The notes below the pieces were generated by a model. It ran no database searches and had not been told where the DNA came from. It saw nothing but the letters and a program-made list of their open reading frames with translations. From the NCBI GenBank assembly GCA_905207515.1, contig CAJLLK010000003.1:1-42332 (forward strand): 42,332 nucleotides of DNA. The letters are read 5' to 3'. This DNA is from an uncultured Christensenella sp. (GTDB lineage Bacteria > Bacillota > Clostridia > Christensenellales > UBA1242). Numbering within the stretch: the stretch's first letter is position 1; every line of letters begins with the position of its first letter. Below, piece by piece: positions 1 to 8,152 of this stretch. The position numbers and the translations under genes are program-made.

Positions 1-516
1 AAAACATATACAGGAACTATTCTATCTACATCTCCTAGTGTTCATGTCTATAAAGATGCTAAAACGAAAGAAAGAAATCATGAAACGATGTATATTAGAC
101 TTGATGAATTAGTCTATAATAAAAAAGATGTAGAAAATTTAGGAATAAGCGTTGGTGACTATATATCAATAGATCCTAAATTTGAATATACTCAAAAAGG
201 CTTTATTAAAACCAGATTTTTAGATGATCTTGCTAGTGCCTTCTTACTTCTAGAATATCTAAAAGAATTAAAAGAAACCCATACTACTCCAAAAAATACC
301 ATTCTTTTTGTTTTTACAACTTATGAAGAAGTAGGTCATGGATGTTCAAGTCTTCCAATGGTAGATGAAATTTTAGTAGTTGATATGGGATGTGTTGGTG
401 CTGACCTTACTTGTACTGAAGAAATGGTATCTATTTGTGCTAAAGATGGCTCTGGACCATATGATTATATGATGACATCAGAACTCATAAATCTTGCAAA
501 AGAAAACAACTTGAAA
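1..516 (+). CDS. M42-family metallo-aminopeptidase, internal fragment (open at left edge, 3' part replaced)
   Basis: The frame is open from base 1 (codons K-T-Y-T-G-T) and looks like the middle of an M42/M18-type cocatalytic metallopeptidase, which removes N-terminal residues from peptides in the cytoplasm. Visible family landmarks, counted from the ATG at 88, are TRFLDDLASA (residues 42-51, the bridging metal Asp region), FTTYEEVGHG (76-85, catalytic and metal Glu pair) and VVDMG (97-101, metal Asp). The C-terminal third, including the last metal His, is missing. After about residue 137 the protein becomes UvrA. Codon choice here (tta, cct, gct, agt, aga) differs from the UvrA part, which is rich in ggc, gcg and ttg. 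The gene proper begins left of the window; the ATG at 88 is an internal Met. Family assignment is fairly sure; the natural 3' end is unknown. Confidence 0.75.
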
Positions 517-3294
517 GATGTCAGCTTGGAACTTCCAAGAGACAAATTTATTGTGTTCACTGGCGTCAGCGGCTCGGGGAAGAGTTCGCTTGCTTTTGGC
601 ACAATTTTCGCAGAAGGGCAAAGGCGTTATATCGAAAGTTTGTCGTCTTATGCACGTCAATTTTTGGGTAATGCACAAAAACCTGATGTGGAAGTTATTG
701 AAGGACTCTCTCCAGCTATTTCAATTGACCAGAAAACCACAAACCGAAATCCGCGTTCGACTGTTGGAACAGTGACAGAAATTTATGATTATTTGCGTTT
801 GCTTTTTGCGCGTGTTGGTGTGCCATATTGTCCAAATTGCCACAGAGAAGTCAAACAACAAACAATAGACCAAATTGTTGACAGCATCAAAGAACTTGGC
901 GAGGGGGCAAAAATCACCATTTTGGCGCCAGTTGTTCGCGGACAGAAAGGTCGTCACGAAAAATTGTTGGAATCTTTGAAGCGAAGCGGCTATGTCAGAG
1001 TTGAAGTGGATGGAAATGTTTTTATGTTGGACGAACCGATCACTTTGGACAAAAACATCAAGCACGATATTAGCGTTGTTATCGACAGAATTGTTTTGAA
1101 AGAAGGCAAAGACAGCCGTTTGACTGGAAGTTTGGAAACCGCTCTGAAATTGGCTGACGGGCTTGTTTATGTGGAAAGCGAAAGCGGAAAAGAGCTTTAT
1201 TCCACCAACTATGCCTGCCCAGAATGCGGCTGGACGCTGGAAGAAATCTCGCCAAGACTTTTCTCTTTCAATGCGCCATATGGGGCTTGCCCACACTGCA
1301 CAGGCTTGGGTTACACACTTGACATAGACGAAGGAATTGTGCTGAAAAACTCCAATCTCTCCATAAATCAAGGGGCTTTCAATCTGACTGGTTGGCGCGT
1401 GGAAGAAGGATCAATGGCAAAAGCATATTTTGTGGCTCTGTCAAAGGCTTTTGACATCGATTTGGACACGCCTGTCAGAGAACTTCCAAAAGAAAAGGTT
1501 GACATTTTGTTGTTTGGCTCGGGAACGCAGAAAATTGATGTTGAAGTGGACACCGAACATGGCAGACGAAACATGTCGGTCAATTTTGAAGGAATTATCA
1601 ACAATTTGCGCAGACGTTATCGCGAGACCAACAGCGAATATGTCAAATTTGAAATCGGCAGATTTATGAGAGAACAAACTTGCGGCGTTTGTCACGGCAA
1701 ACGTTTGAACGAAGCGGCGCTCTCTGTCAAGATAAATCGAAAAGACATTGACGACTATTGTTGCCAAAGTGTAAAGATTTTAATTCCAACATTTGAAAAA
1801 CTTAACTTAAACAAAACACAAACTCAAATTGCTGAACCAATTTTGAAAGAAGTTTTGGCGCGACTCAACTTTTTGCAAGATGTTGGGCTTTCTTATCTGA
1901 CGCTCAATCGTTCGGCAGAAAGCTTGTCGGGCGGCGAAGCGCAGAGAATTAGGCTTGCCACGCAAATTGGAAGCGGACTTGTGGGGGTTATGTATATTTT
2001 GGACGAGCCTTCAATCGGTCTGCATCAGAGAGACAACGAAAAATTGTTGGCGTCGCTCAAAAAACTCAAAGATTTGGGCAACACTTTGATTGTTGTTGAA
2101 CACGATGAAGACACAATCAGGGCGGCGGATTATTTGGTGGATGTCGGACCTTATGCGGGCGTGCATGGCGGAGAAATTGTCGCTTGCGGAACTGTCGAAC
2201 AGGTCATGAAAAGCAAAAATTCGGTCACAGCAAAATTCTTGCGTGGCGAAGAAAAGATTGAAATTCCAAAAACGCGACGTGTGCCGAAAGATTTTTTGAC
2301 CATTGTTGGTGCAAAGCAGAACAATTTGAAAAACATTGATGTCAAAATTCCGACAGGCTGCTTGACGCTTGTGACTGGCGTTTCGGGAAGCGGAAAGTCA
2401 AGCCTTGTGAACGGAGTTTTGTTTCCATATCTTTCCAATCTCTTAAACAACAGCAAATTGGAGCTTGGAAAGTTTAAAGAAATCAAAAATGTTGAAGTTC
2501 TGGACAAGGTCATTGCAATTGACCAGGCACCAATCGGCAGAACTCCACGAAGCAACCCAGCCACTTACACTGGCGTTTTCACAGCGATAAGAGAACTTTT
2601 TGCTGCCACTCCTGATGCCAAAGCACGTGGTTTTGGTCCGGGCAGATTTTCGTTTAACATCAAAGGCGGTCGCTGCGAAGCTTGTGAAGGTGCTGGCGTC
2701 AAAGAAATTGAAATGTATTTCTTGCCAGACATAACTGTTCCGTGCGAAGTCTGCCACGGCAAGCGTTACAACCGCGAAACGCTTGAAGTGAAATATAAAG
2801 GCAAAACAATCAGCGATGTCTTGGACATGACGGTTGAAGAGGCACTGAAATTTTTTGAAAACTTGCCGTCTATCAAGTCGAAAATTCAAGCGCTCTATGA
2901 TGTTGGGCTTTCTTATATCAAACTTGGGCAGCCAGCAACAACGCTTTCAGGCGGCGAAGCGCAGAGAGTTAAGCTTGCGACCGAACTTTCGCGAAAAGAC
3001 ACCGGCAAAACGATGTATATTTTGGACGAGCCAACCACAGGGCTTCATATGTATGATGTCAAAAAACTTATCGCCATTTTGGATAGACTGATTGGAAACG
3101 GCAATTCGGTTGTCGTCATTGAACACAATTTGGATGTTATCAAGTGTGCGGATTACATCATCGACATTGGGCCAGAAGGTGGAGACGAAGGTGGAACAAT
3201 TGTCGCCACTGGCACGCCAGAAGAAATTGCCGAATGCGAAAAGAGCTACACTGGTCAATTTTTGAAAAAAATCTTAAATGCACAGAAAGACTAA
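496..3294 (+). CDS. uvrA: UvrABC excision nuclease subunit UvrA (N-terminus lost at the fusion point)
   Basis: UvrA is the ATP-dependent damage-recognition subunit of nucleotide excision repair and loads UvrB. About 932 residues are present, against about 940 usual for the family, so only the first ten or so are missing. Numbered from the ATG at 88: first Walker A GVSGSGKS at 159-166; zinc-binding CxxC pairs (CPNC, then CPEC/CPHC, and CGVC); first ABC signature LSGGEAQR near 613, followed by Walker B ILDEPSIGLH; second Walker A GVSGSGKS at 764; the C-terminal zinc module CEAC...CEVC; second signature LSGGEAQR and ILDEPTTGLH. The reading frame is continuous with the M42 fragment upstream through residues 137-143 (AKENNLK), which fit both families. 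No own start codon or RBS remains. Assignment is certain; the 5' end is very likely artefactual. Confidence 0.96.
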   Translation, partial: AKENNLKDVSLELPRDKFIVFTGVSGSGKSSLAFGTIFAEGQRRYIESLSSYARQFLGNAQKPDVEVIEGLSPAISIDQKTTNRNPRSTVGTVTEIYDYLRLLFARVGVPYCPNCHREVKQQTIDQIVDSIKELGEGAKITILAPVVRGQKGRHEKLLESLKRSGYVRVEVDGNVFMLDEPITLDKNIKHDISVVIDRIVLKEGKDSRLTGSLETALKLADGLVYVESESGKELYSTNYACPECGWTLEEISPRLFSFNAPYGACPHCTGLGYTLDIDEGIVLKNSNLSINQGAFNLTGWRVEEGSMAKAYFVALSKAFDIDLDTPVRELPKEKVDILLFGSGTQKIDVEVDTEHGRRNMSVNFEGIINNLRRRYRETNSEYVKFEIGRFMREQTCGVCHGKRLNEAALSVKINRKDIDDYCCQSVKILIPTFEKLNLNKTQTQIAEPILKEVLARLNFLQDVGLSYLTLNRSAESLSGGEAQRIRLATQIGSGLVGVMYILDEPSIGLHQRDNEKLLASLKKLKDLGNTLIVVEHDEDTIRAADYLVDVGPYAGVHGGEIVACGTVEQVMKSKNSVTAKFLRGEEKIEIPKTRRVPKDFLTIVGAKQNNLKNIDVKIPTGCLTLVTGVSGSGKSSLVNGVLFPYLSNLLNNSKLELGKFKEIKNVEVLDKVIAIDQAPIGRTPRSNPATYTGVFTAIRELFAATPDAKARGFGPGRFSFNIKGGRCEACEGAGVKEIEMYFLPDITVPCEVCHGKRYNRETLEVKYKGKTISDVLDMTVEEALKFFENLPSIKSKIQALYDVGLSYIKLGQPATTLSGGEAQRVKLATELSRKDTGKTMYILDEPTTGLHMYDVKKLIAILDRLIGNGNSVVVIEHNLDVIKCADYIIDIGPEGGDEGGTIVATGTPEEIAECEKSYTGQFLKKILNAQKD

Positions 3295-3295
3295 A

Positions 3296-3324
3296 TTGAC
3301 TTTTTGTTTTGTTTGAGCTAAAAT
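3296..3324 (+). promoter_or_regulatory. Sigma-A promoter of walJ
   Basis: TTGACT at 3296-3301 and TAAAAT at 3319-3324 are separated by exactly 17 bases. The expected transcription start (about 3331) lies 2 bases before the walJ ATG at 3333, so the mRNA may be leaderless. Confidence 0.65.
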
Positions 3325-3332
3325 GTAATGCA

Positions 3333-4115
3333 ATGAAGGTTATCAATTTATCTTCCGGAAGTGACGGAAATTTGACTTATATTGAAACGGAGAATACACG
3401 CATTTTGGTGGATGCTGGTCTTTCTTGCAAAGAAGTGGAAAGTCGTCTTTCGCTTTTGGGTGTCACGGGCAGTGACCTGGACGGAATTGTTGTCACTCAC
3501 GAGCATTCTGACCACATTAAAGGTGTCGATGTTTTCAGCAAAAAATACAACTTGCCAGTTTATGCGCACAACGATGTTTGGGCAACACTTTACAACAAAC
3601 TTGGCAAAGTTTCTGACAACAACAAAAAAATTTTTACTGAAACTTTTGCCATCAAAGATTTGGTCATCAATCCTGTTGAAATTCCGCACGATGTGAAGTG
3701 TTTTGGCTATTCTTTGATTGAGAATGACAAAAAAATCAGCATTTTGACCGACTTGGGACACACCGATGAACAAATTTTGAAAGCAGTTCAGGGCAGCCAA
3801 CTCATTTATCTTGAAGCAAATCACGACTTGAACATGCTGAAAAACTGTGAAAAATATCCGCTTTCTCTGCGTATAAGGATTGCAGGTCAAAACGGACATC
3901 TTTCCAACGATGCATCTGCGGAGTTTATTGAAAAATTGTTGCCAAGCGGAACAAAACAGATTGTGCTTTCACACTTGAGCAAAGAAAACAACACGCCTGA
4001 GTTGGCGTTTAATTACATATCTTCTCGACTTGCCGACCATGGTTTTGTTGAAGGCGAAGGCTTTAGAATTGATGTCGCTCTGACAAGACCGACCACACTT
4101 TTTAAATTGAAATAA
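3333..4115 (+). CDS. walJ: WalJ/YycJ-like MBL-fold metallohydrolase
   Basis: A 260-residue metallo-beta-lactamase-fold protein of the WalJ (YycJ) type, a putative cytoplasmic exonuclease linked to DNA repair and to the WalKR locus in other Firmicutes. It opens with SSGSDGN and has the metal-binding THEHSDH motif, then the downstream Asp region (LTDLGH), LEANHD and a C-terminal LSHLS. These are the usual ligands. The ATG at 3333 gives the typical family N-terminus (MKVINLSSGSDGN). A TTG at 3309 would add eight unlikely residues and lies upstream of the predicted transcription start. There is no Shine-Dalgarno before 3333. Unlike classical walJ it is not next to walRK or htrA here. Family is sure; the exact substrate is not. 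Confidence 0.9.
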   Translation: MKVINLSSGSDGNLTYIETENTRILVDAGLSCKEVESRLSLLGVTGSDLDGIVVTHEHSDHIKGVDVFSKKYNLPVYAHNDVWATLYNKLGKVSDNNKKIFTETFAIKDLVINPVEIPHDVKCFGYSLIENDKKISILTDLGHTDEQILKAVQGSQLIYLEANHDLNMLKNCEKYPLSLRIRIAGQNGHLSNDASAEFIEKLLPSGTKQIVLSHLSKENNTPELAFNYISSRLADHGFVEGEGFRIDVALTRPTTLFKLK

Positions 4116-4145
4116 AAACTCTATCAAGCTTGATAGAGTTTTTTA
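4114..4145. terminator. Bidirectional intrinsic terminator between walJ and radC
   Basis: Perfect 30-base palindrome 4114-4143 with A-run on one flank and T-run on the other, so it can stop transcription from both convergent genes. It overlaps the radC stop codon (complement of tta, 4143-4145). Confidence 0.9.
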
Positions 4146-4892
4146 TTCTTCATTTTGCGCTCTTTGAACAAAATCTATGATTGTGTCGATGTCTTGGAAA
4201 TGTCTAAGAAAGCCATTGGAACGCTCGCTGTAAACTCCGTCAGCGCCAACAATCAAACTGTCGACAAGTCTTATGTTAAGCGGAGCCAAAAGTTTGTCGA
4301 GATATTTGACCGCTTCGCCATCGTCTTTTGAAGGGTATGCAGTTCCACCAGGATGGTTGTGTGCGACAACAAGGCAGTGCAATTTTGTTGAAGAAATGAA
4401 ATTGTAAAGGTCCATTGGATTTATGCCGACTTTGCGGATGTTGTTCATGGCAAGGCAACGCTGCTCAATCAGGTTGTAGCTGATGTCGATTGCGAAAAGA
4501 TAAAGATTTTCAACTTTCTTAAATCTCAAAAGCATTTCCAAATAATCTAAAAGGTCCGAGTTGTTTTTGAGATTGATTTTCTTCTTCATTCGGCATGTGA
4601 TGTAATAATCCATAATTTGATTGAAATTTTTGATTTTCATTGCGCTTCGCTCATTTATGCCGGGAGTTTGAATTAAATCTTCAAGCGACGCATCAATGAT
4701 GTTGGCAAAATTTCCGTAGCGATTCAGAAGTCGGTGTGCCAACGGATTGACATCGCCACGAGGAAATATATATGTCAAAAAATATTCCACTGCTTGAATT
4801 TCGCTGACACTGTCCATGCCAGTGTTGTTAATCAGTTTTGTCAAGCGTGTTCTGTGTCCGCTGTGGTCGGCGTCATCTTTATATACGTTCAT
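4143..4892 (-). CDS. radC: RadC-like JAB/MPN+ domain protein
   Basis: 249 residues. The N-terminal part has a helix-hairpin-helix-like segment (LIQTPGINERSAMKIK, about residues 72-87). The C-terminal part is a JAB1/MPN+ zinc metalloprotease-fold domain with the diagnostic HNHPGG...PSKDD signature (His-x-His...Ser-x-x-Asp). RadC was named for DNA repair, but its enzymatic role remains unsettled. The ATG at 4892 is preceded on the minus strand by GAGAGG at good spacing. The gene starts 13 bases after the fba stop, so it is probably co-transcribed with fba. Length and motifs are normal for the family. Confidence 0.92.
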   Translation of the reverse strand: MNVYKDDADHSGHRTRLTKLINNTGMDSVSEIQAVEYFLTYIFPRGDVNPLAHRLLNRYGNFANIIDASLEDLIQTPGINERSAMKIKNFNQIMDYYITCRMKKKINLKNNSDLLDYLEMLLRFKKVENLYLFAIDISYNLIEQRCLAMNNIRKVGINPMDLYNFISSTKLHCLVVAHNHPGGTAYPSKDDGEAVKYLDKLLAPLNIRLVDSLIVGADGVYSERSNGFLRHFQDIDTIIDFVQRAQNEE

Positions 4893-4905
4893 GTTGTCCT
4901 CTCTT

Positions 4906-5829
4906 TTAAACGTGGTTTGAATTGTTGAAAACTTTTGTGTTTTTCTCTGAAATCATTTTTGCAATTTCTTCGATTGCCAGTTTGTTTGGCTTTCTTAAGT
5001 CAAAATTTTGTGGCTCTTCGGCAATGTTTTTTCTCAGTGTGGCAAAATAAGCAAGGCGAATGTCAGTATCACAATTTATTTTGTAGATGTTGTGCTTCGT
5101 GGCGGCTTCATTTAAAAACTTTTCGGGGATTCCAACCGCACCGTCAAGTTTCCCGCCAAATTTCTCAATCTGCTTGACATATTGTTGTGGAACGCTTGAT
5201 GCTCCATGCAAAACAAGTGGTGTTTTTGGAATTTGTTTTTCAATCTCGCTCAAAATGTCAAAACGCAACTCTTGTTTGCCTTTAAATTTGTATGCTCCGT
5301 GGCTTGTGCCGATTGCCACTGCCAAACTGTCACAGCCCGTTTTTTCGACAAACTCTTTGGCTTTTTGCGGGTCGGTGAAAATGTGTTTGTCTGCGCTGAC
5401 AGTGTCTTCAATGCCAGCCAAAACACCAAGTTCGGCTTCCACGAGAACATTTTTTTTGTGCGCATAAGCCACAACTTTTTTTGTCAATTTGACATTTTCG
5501 TCAAAAGGCAAAGCGCTTCCGTCAATCATCACGCTTTCAAAGCCAAGGTCAATGGCTTTTTTGCAGATTTCAAAACTTTTTCCGTGGTCCAAGTGAAGAA
5601 AGATTGTTGCTTTATATGCCTTTTTTGCACTTTCAAAAAGTGGCACAACAAAATCTTTGCCCATATAAGACAGCGCGCCTTCGCTGACAGAAACAATTGC
5701 GGGCGAATTGCTCAACTGGCAGCCCTGGCAAATTGCTTTCAAGGTTTCTAAGTTGTTGAAATTGTAAGCGCCAAGACAATAACCTTTCTTTAAACAGTCT
5801 TTGAAATAAAAATCCAATTTTTTCATCAT
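4906..5829 (-). CDS. fba: Class II fructose-1,6-bisphosphate aldolase
   Basis: 307 residues, matching class II (zinc-dependent) fructose-bisphosphate aldolase, which cleaves fructose-1,6-bisphosphate to DHAP and glyceraldehyde-3-phosphate in glycolysis. Visible landmarks: LHLDHG (catalytic Asp81, zinc His82), VMIDGS, VEAELG, GTSHGAYKF (zinc His177), LVLHGASS (zinc His208) and the NCDTDIR phosphate-binding segment. Tagatose-bisphosphate and other ketose-bisphosphate aldolases share this fold, so the substrate is inferred from overall similarity. The start is ATG 5829 or the adjacent ATG 5826; AAGGA lies just upstream. It leads a two-gene transcript with radC. Confidence 0.93.
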   Translation of the reverse strand: MMKKLDFYFKDCLKKGYCLGAYNFNNLETLKAICQGCQLSNSPAIVSVSEGALSYMGKDFVVPLFESAKKAYKATIFLHLDHGKSFEICKKAIDLGFESVMIDGSALPFDENVKLTKKVVAYAHKKNVLVEAELGVLAGIEDTVSADKHIFTDPQKAKEFVEKTGCDSLAVAIGTSHGAYKFKGKQELRFDILSEIEKQIPKTPLVLHGASSVPQQYVKQIEKFGGKLDGAVGIPEKFLNEAATKHNIYKINCDTDIRLAYFATLRKNIAEEPQNFDLRKPNKLAIEEIAKMISEKNTKVFNNSNHV

Positions 5830-5850
5830 AAAAATCCTTTTTTCTACAAT

Positions 5851-5878
5851 ATTTTAACACATTTTGCGGATTTTACAA
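5851..5878 (-). promoter_or_regulatory. Promoter of fba-radC
   Basis: Read on the minus strand: TTGTAA (5873-5878), 16-base spacer, TAAAAT (5851-5856), with TGTG one base before the -10 (TRTGN extended -10). Confidence 0.7.
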
Positions 5879-5919
5879 ACATAATGAATGAATGTAGCAA
5901 AAAAATAAGGAGAGAGATT

Positions 5920-6585
5920 ATGAAAAAGGTTGCTGTTGCATTGATGTTGGTTTGTGTTGGCCTAACTTTTTTTGGTTGCGGGCAGTCGACTTTCGATGTT
6001 GTCAAAGCCAACATGTCAGAACGGACAGATGTCTATTACTATGGCGAAAATGAAGAATTTTATTGTGCGTTATCTTCAGGGCAACGAGAAGAAACTTACA
6101 AATTGGACGGCAAAAATGGGAAATGTGTAGATTTTACACTTTTGAGTCTGACTTTCAGTCAAACAGAACTTTCAAGCATTATTAAAGTCGAGGTTTCAAT
6201 AGACGGAAACAAAACTGAACAAGAATTGGAACTCAACACTCTGAACAATGCCTATATGGTGGATTTGGAACAAAAACTTACGGGCGATGAGACCATTGAG
6301 ATAACTTATCAAGATGTGACATTGGCGCTGGAAAATATCTCCAAAAATTTTGGTATAAATTCTGACGAGGCACTTGAAATTGCCACTCAAGAGCTGGGCG
6401 ACAAAATCACGGCAAAGAAAAACTATCAAGGTTTGAATGCAGAATGTTATTTGAGAGTTATGGACAAGCGTGCAAACAATTTTGACGGCGTTTTTTGGTG
6501 TTTCACAGTTTTGAATGTTGACAACGAACAATTTTCCATCATCATTTCAACCGAAAATGGAGAAATTTTGGCAAAATCTAACTGA
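5920..6585 (+). CDS. Putative lipoprotein with C-terminal PepSY-like domain
   Basis: 221 residues from ATG 5920, chosen because AAGGAGAGAG lies just before it and the next residues form a signal peptide (MKK, then a hydrophobic run, then FFGC with Cys20). The lipobox is atypical (Phe at -3 and -2, Gly at -1), so lipidation is likely rather than certain. The last 80 residues (SDEALEIATQELG ... ISTENGEILAKSN) have the helix-then-strands pattern of PepSY domains, often found in secreted proteins and thought to modulate peptidases. The middle part is not recognised. The gene diverges from fba. An in-frame ATG at 5884 would add twelve residues before the signal peptide and is rejected. Function unknown. 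Confidence 0.75.
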   Translation: MKKVAVALMLVCVGLTFFGCGQSTFDVVKANMSERTDVYYYGENEEFYCALSSGQREETYKLDGKNGKCVDFTLLSLTFSQTELSSIIKVEVSIDGNKTEQELELNTLNNAYMVDLEQKLTGDETIEITYQDVTLALENISKNFGINSDEALEIATQELGDKITAKKNYQGLNAECYLRVMDKRANNFDGVFWCFTVLNVDNEQFSIIISTENGEILAKSN

Positions 6586-6622
6586 TTTTTGCCTTTTACA
6601 TAGCATTTTTTGCGTTTTTTGT

Positions 6623-6650
6623 TTGGAATTTTTGATTTTTGTGTTAAAAT
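6623..6650 (+). promoter_or_regulatory. Promoter of hflX
   Basis: TTGGAA (6623-6628), 16-base spacer, TAAAAT (6645-6650) with TGTG one base upstream of the -10. The predicted start site (about 6656-6657) coincides with the hflX ATG. Confidence 0.6.
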
Positions 6651-6656
6651 TTGCTC

Positions 6657-7736
6657 ATGAGCAAAATGCATCAGATAATCGAAGAACAAACAGAAAAAGT
6701 TGTCATTTTTTGCCCAGTGCAAAATGAAAAAGACAAACAATATCAGTTCGCTGAAATCAGCAGGCTGTGTTTTTCTGCGGGCATGGAAGTTGTCAAAATT
6801 TTCAGTCAAGGCATTGATGCTTTCAACAGGCGCACAGTCATGGGCAGCGGCAAGGTGGAAGAAATAAGACAGTTTTTAAAAGCAAATCCGTGCGATTGTT
6901 TGGTGGTTGATTTTCAGTTGACAGGCTCTCAACTTCGAAATTTGTCTGACGAACTCAACATCAAGGTTTTGGACAGAATTTTGCTTATCATCGACATTTT
7001 TGCGCTCAATGCAAAATCAAGTGAAGGCAAGATTGAAGTAAAGCTTGCTCAAAACAAATATCTCTTGACCAGACTTTCTTCAATGCAGGGCAGCGCTGGC
7101 AGATTTGGCGGAAAGGGCGCGGGAATGCGTGGGCCTGGCGAAACCAAACTTGAACTTGATAGGCGAAAGCTGGAAAAAGAAATTTTGACACTGGAAAGAG
7201 AAATTGAAAAAATCAAAAATTCCAGACGTCAAAACAAAATTTTGAGAGAAAAAAATGGCATAAAAAGTGTGGTGTTGGGTGGTTATACCAATGCTGGCAA
7301 AAGCACCATTTTCAATCTGCTCACCAAAGAAAGTGTTTATGCTGATGACAAACTTTTTGCCACGCTGGATGTCACAAATCGAAGATTGTTTTTGGGCGAC
7401 AACAAATTTTGCCTTTTGACAGACACTGTTGGCTTCATCAGCAAGCTGCCGCACGAACTGGTCGAGAGCTTTTCGGCGACCTTGGAAGAAGTGCAAAATG
7501 CTGACCTAATTTTGCATGTTGTGGATGTTTCAGACGAATTTTACAAAAAGAATATTGAAATCACAAATCAAATTTTGGACGATTTAAACGCAACAGACAA
7601 TCGTCTTGTGATTTTAAACAAAAGTGATTTGCTCAAAAAACCAATCGAAATTGGAAAAAATCAAATTTTGTTTTCTGCAAAGAAAAAAGATAATGTTGAC
7701 AAGCTTAAAAGTTTGATTTCTGAACTTTTGGAATAA
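6657..7736 (+). CDS. hflX: Ribosome-associated GTPase HflX
   Basis: 359 residues. HflX binds the 50S subunit and splits or rescues stalled ribosomes. The N-terminal domain (VMGSGKVEEI ... LDRILLIIDIF) and the linker GGKGAGMRGPGETKLELDRR are typical. The G domain starts near residue 205 with G1 GGYTNAGKST, then G3 DTVGFISKLPHELVESF and G4 NKSD. The ATG at 6657 is preferred over the TTG at 6651. No Shine-Dalgarno lies before either, and the predicted transcription start falls on the ATG. The protein is complete, slightly short at the C-terminus (the C-terminal domain is minimal), and is followed by its own terminator. Confidence 0.94.
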   Translation: MSKMHQIIEEQTEKVVIFCPVQNEKDKQYQFAEISRLCFSAGMEVVKIFSQGIDAFNRRTVMGSGKVEEIRQFLKANPCDCLVVDFQLTGSQLRNLSDELNIKVLDRILLIIDIFALNAKSSEGKIEVKLAQNKYLLTRLSSMQGSAGRFGGKGAGMRGPGETKLELDRRKLEKEILTLEREIEKIKNSRRQNKILREKNGIKSVVLGGYTNAGKSTIFNLLTKESVYADDKLFATLDVTNRRLFLGDNKFCLLTDTVGFISKLPHELVESFSATLEEVQNADLILHVVDVSDEFYKKNIEITNQILDDLNATDNRLVILNKSDLLKKPIEIGKNQILFSAKKKDNVDKLKSLISELLE

Positions 7737-7766
7737 AAAAAAGACTGAAGAAATTCAGTCTTTTTC
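7736..7766. terminator. Terminator after hflX, also serving the DUF1858 gene
   Basis: GACTGAA (7743-7749), GAAA tetraloop, TTCAGTC (7754-7760), flanked by an A-run and a T-run, so it works in both directions between convergent genes. Confidence 0.9.
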
Positions 7767-7767
7767 T

Positions 7768-7971
7768 TTAAACATTTTCGTTGAGCTTTTTGAGCAAAAA
7801 GTCAACATCGACACCATGAACCATGCTGGCTTCTTCAATGGTTTCCATTTGGCTGACAGGGCAAGAAATGCAATGCATGCCAAAGCCCAAAAAGATTTCC
7901 GACAAATTTTCATTGATTGACAAAGCTTCGCCAATGGTCATATCTTTTGTTATCTCTTTTTTCTTTTTCAT
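7768..7971 (-). CDS. Small DUF1858-domain protein
   Basis: 67 residues from the ATG at 7971, which has AGGAGA upstream; the longer frame to 8040 has no support. The sequence DMTIGEALSINENLSEIFLGFGMHCISC matches the DUF1858 family of small proteins with a CxxC pair (here CISC). Members are often encoded near hybrid-cluster or redox proteins and are suspected of metal or sulfur chemistry. The role is not established. It stands alone with a near-consensus promoter and converges on hflX. Confidence 0.85.
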   Translation of the reverse strand: MKKKKEITKDMTIGEALSINENLSEIFLGFGMHCISCPVSQMETIEEASMVHGVDVDFLLKKLNENV

Positions 7972-7993
7972 ATAATTTCTCCTAACAAAAGTT

Positions 7994-8022
7994 ATTATAA
8001 CACATTTATTTTTTGTTGTCAA
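7994..8022 (-). promoter_or_regulatory. Consensus promoter of the DUF1858 gene
   Basis: Minus strand TTGACA (8017-8022), 17-base spacer, TATAAT (7994-7999) with TGTG one base before: a perfect extended promoter. Confidence 0.88.
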
Positions 8023-8152
8023 AAATATTTTTAAAAACAAAAAATTGCAAAAATTTTGTCAAAAAATGTCAAAAAATGCAAAAAATAAGCTTTTTTGGTT
8101 ATTTTTTTCTATTTTTTTCTTTTTCAACATAAATAAATGTAAGGAGTTTGAA

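Noticed and set aside
8045..8152. Upstream extension of the PRC-barrel gene
   Set aside because: It encodes low-complexity Lys/Phe sequence in AT-rich promoter DNA, while ATG 8153 has a clear AAGGAG.
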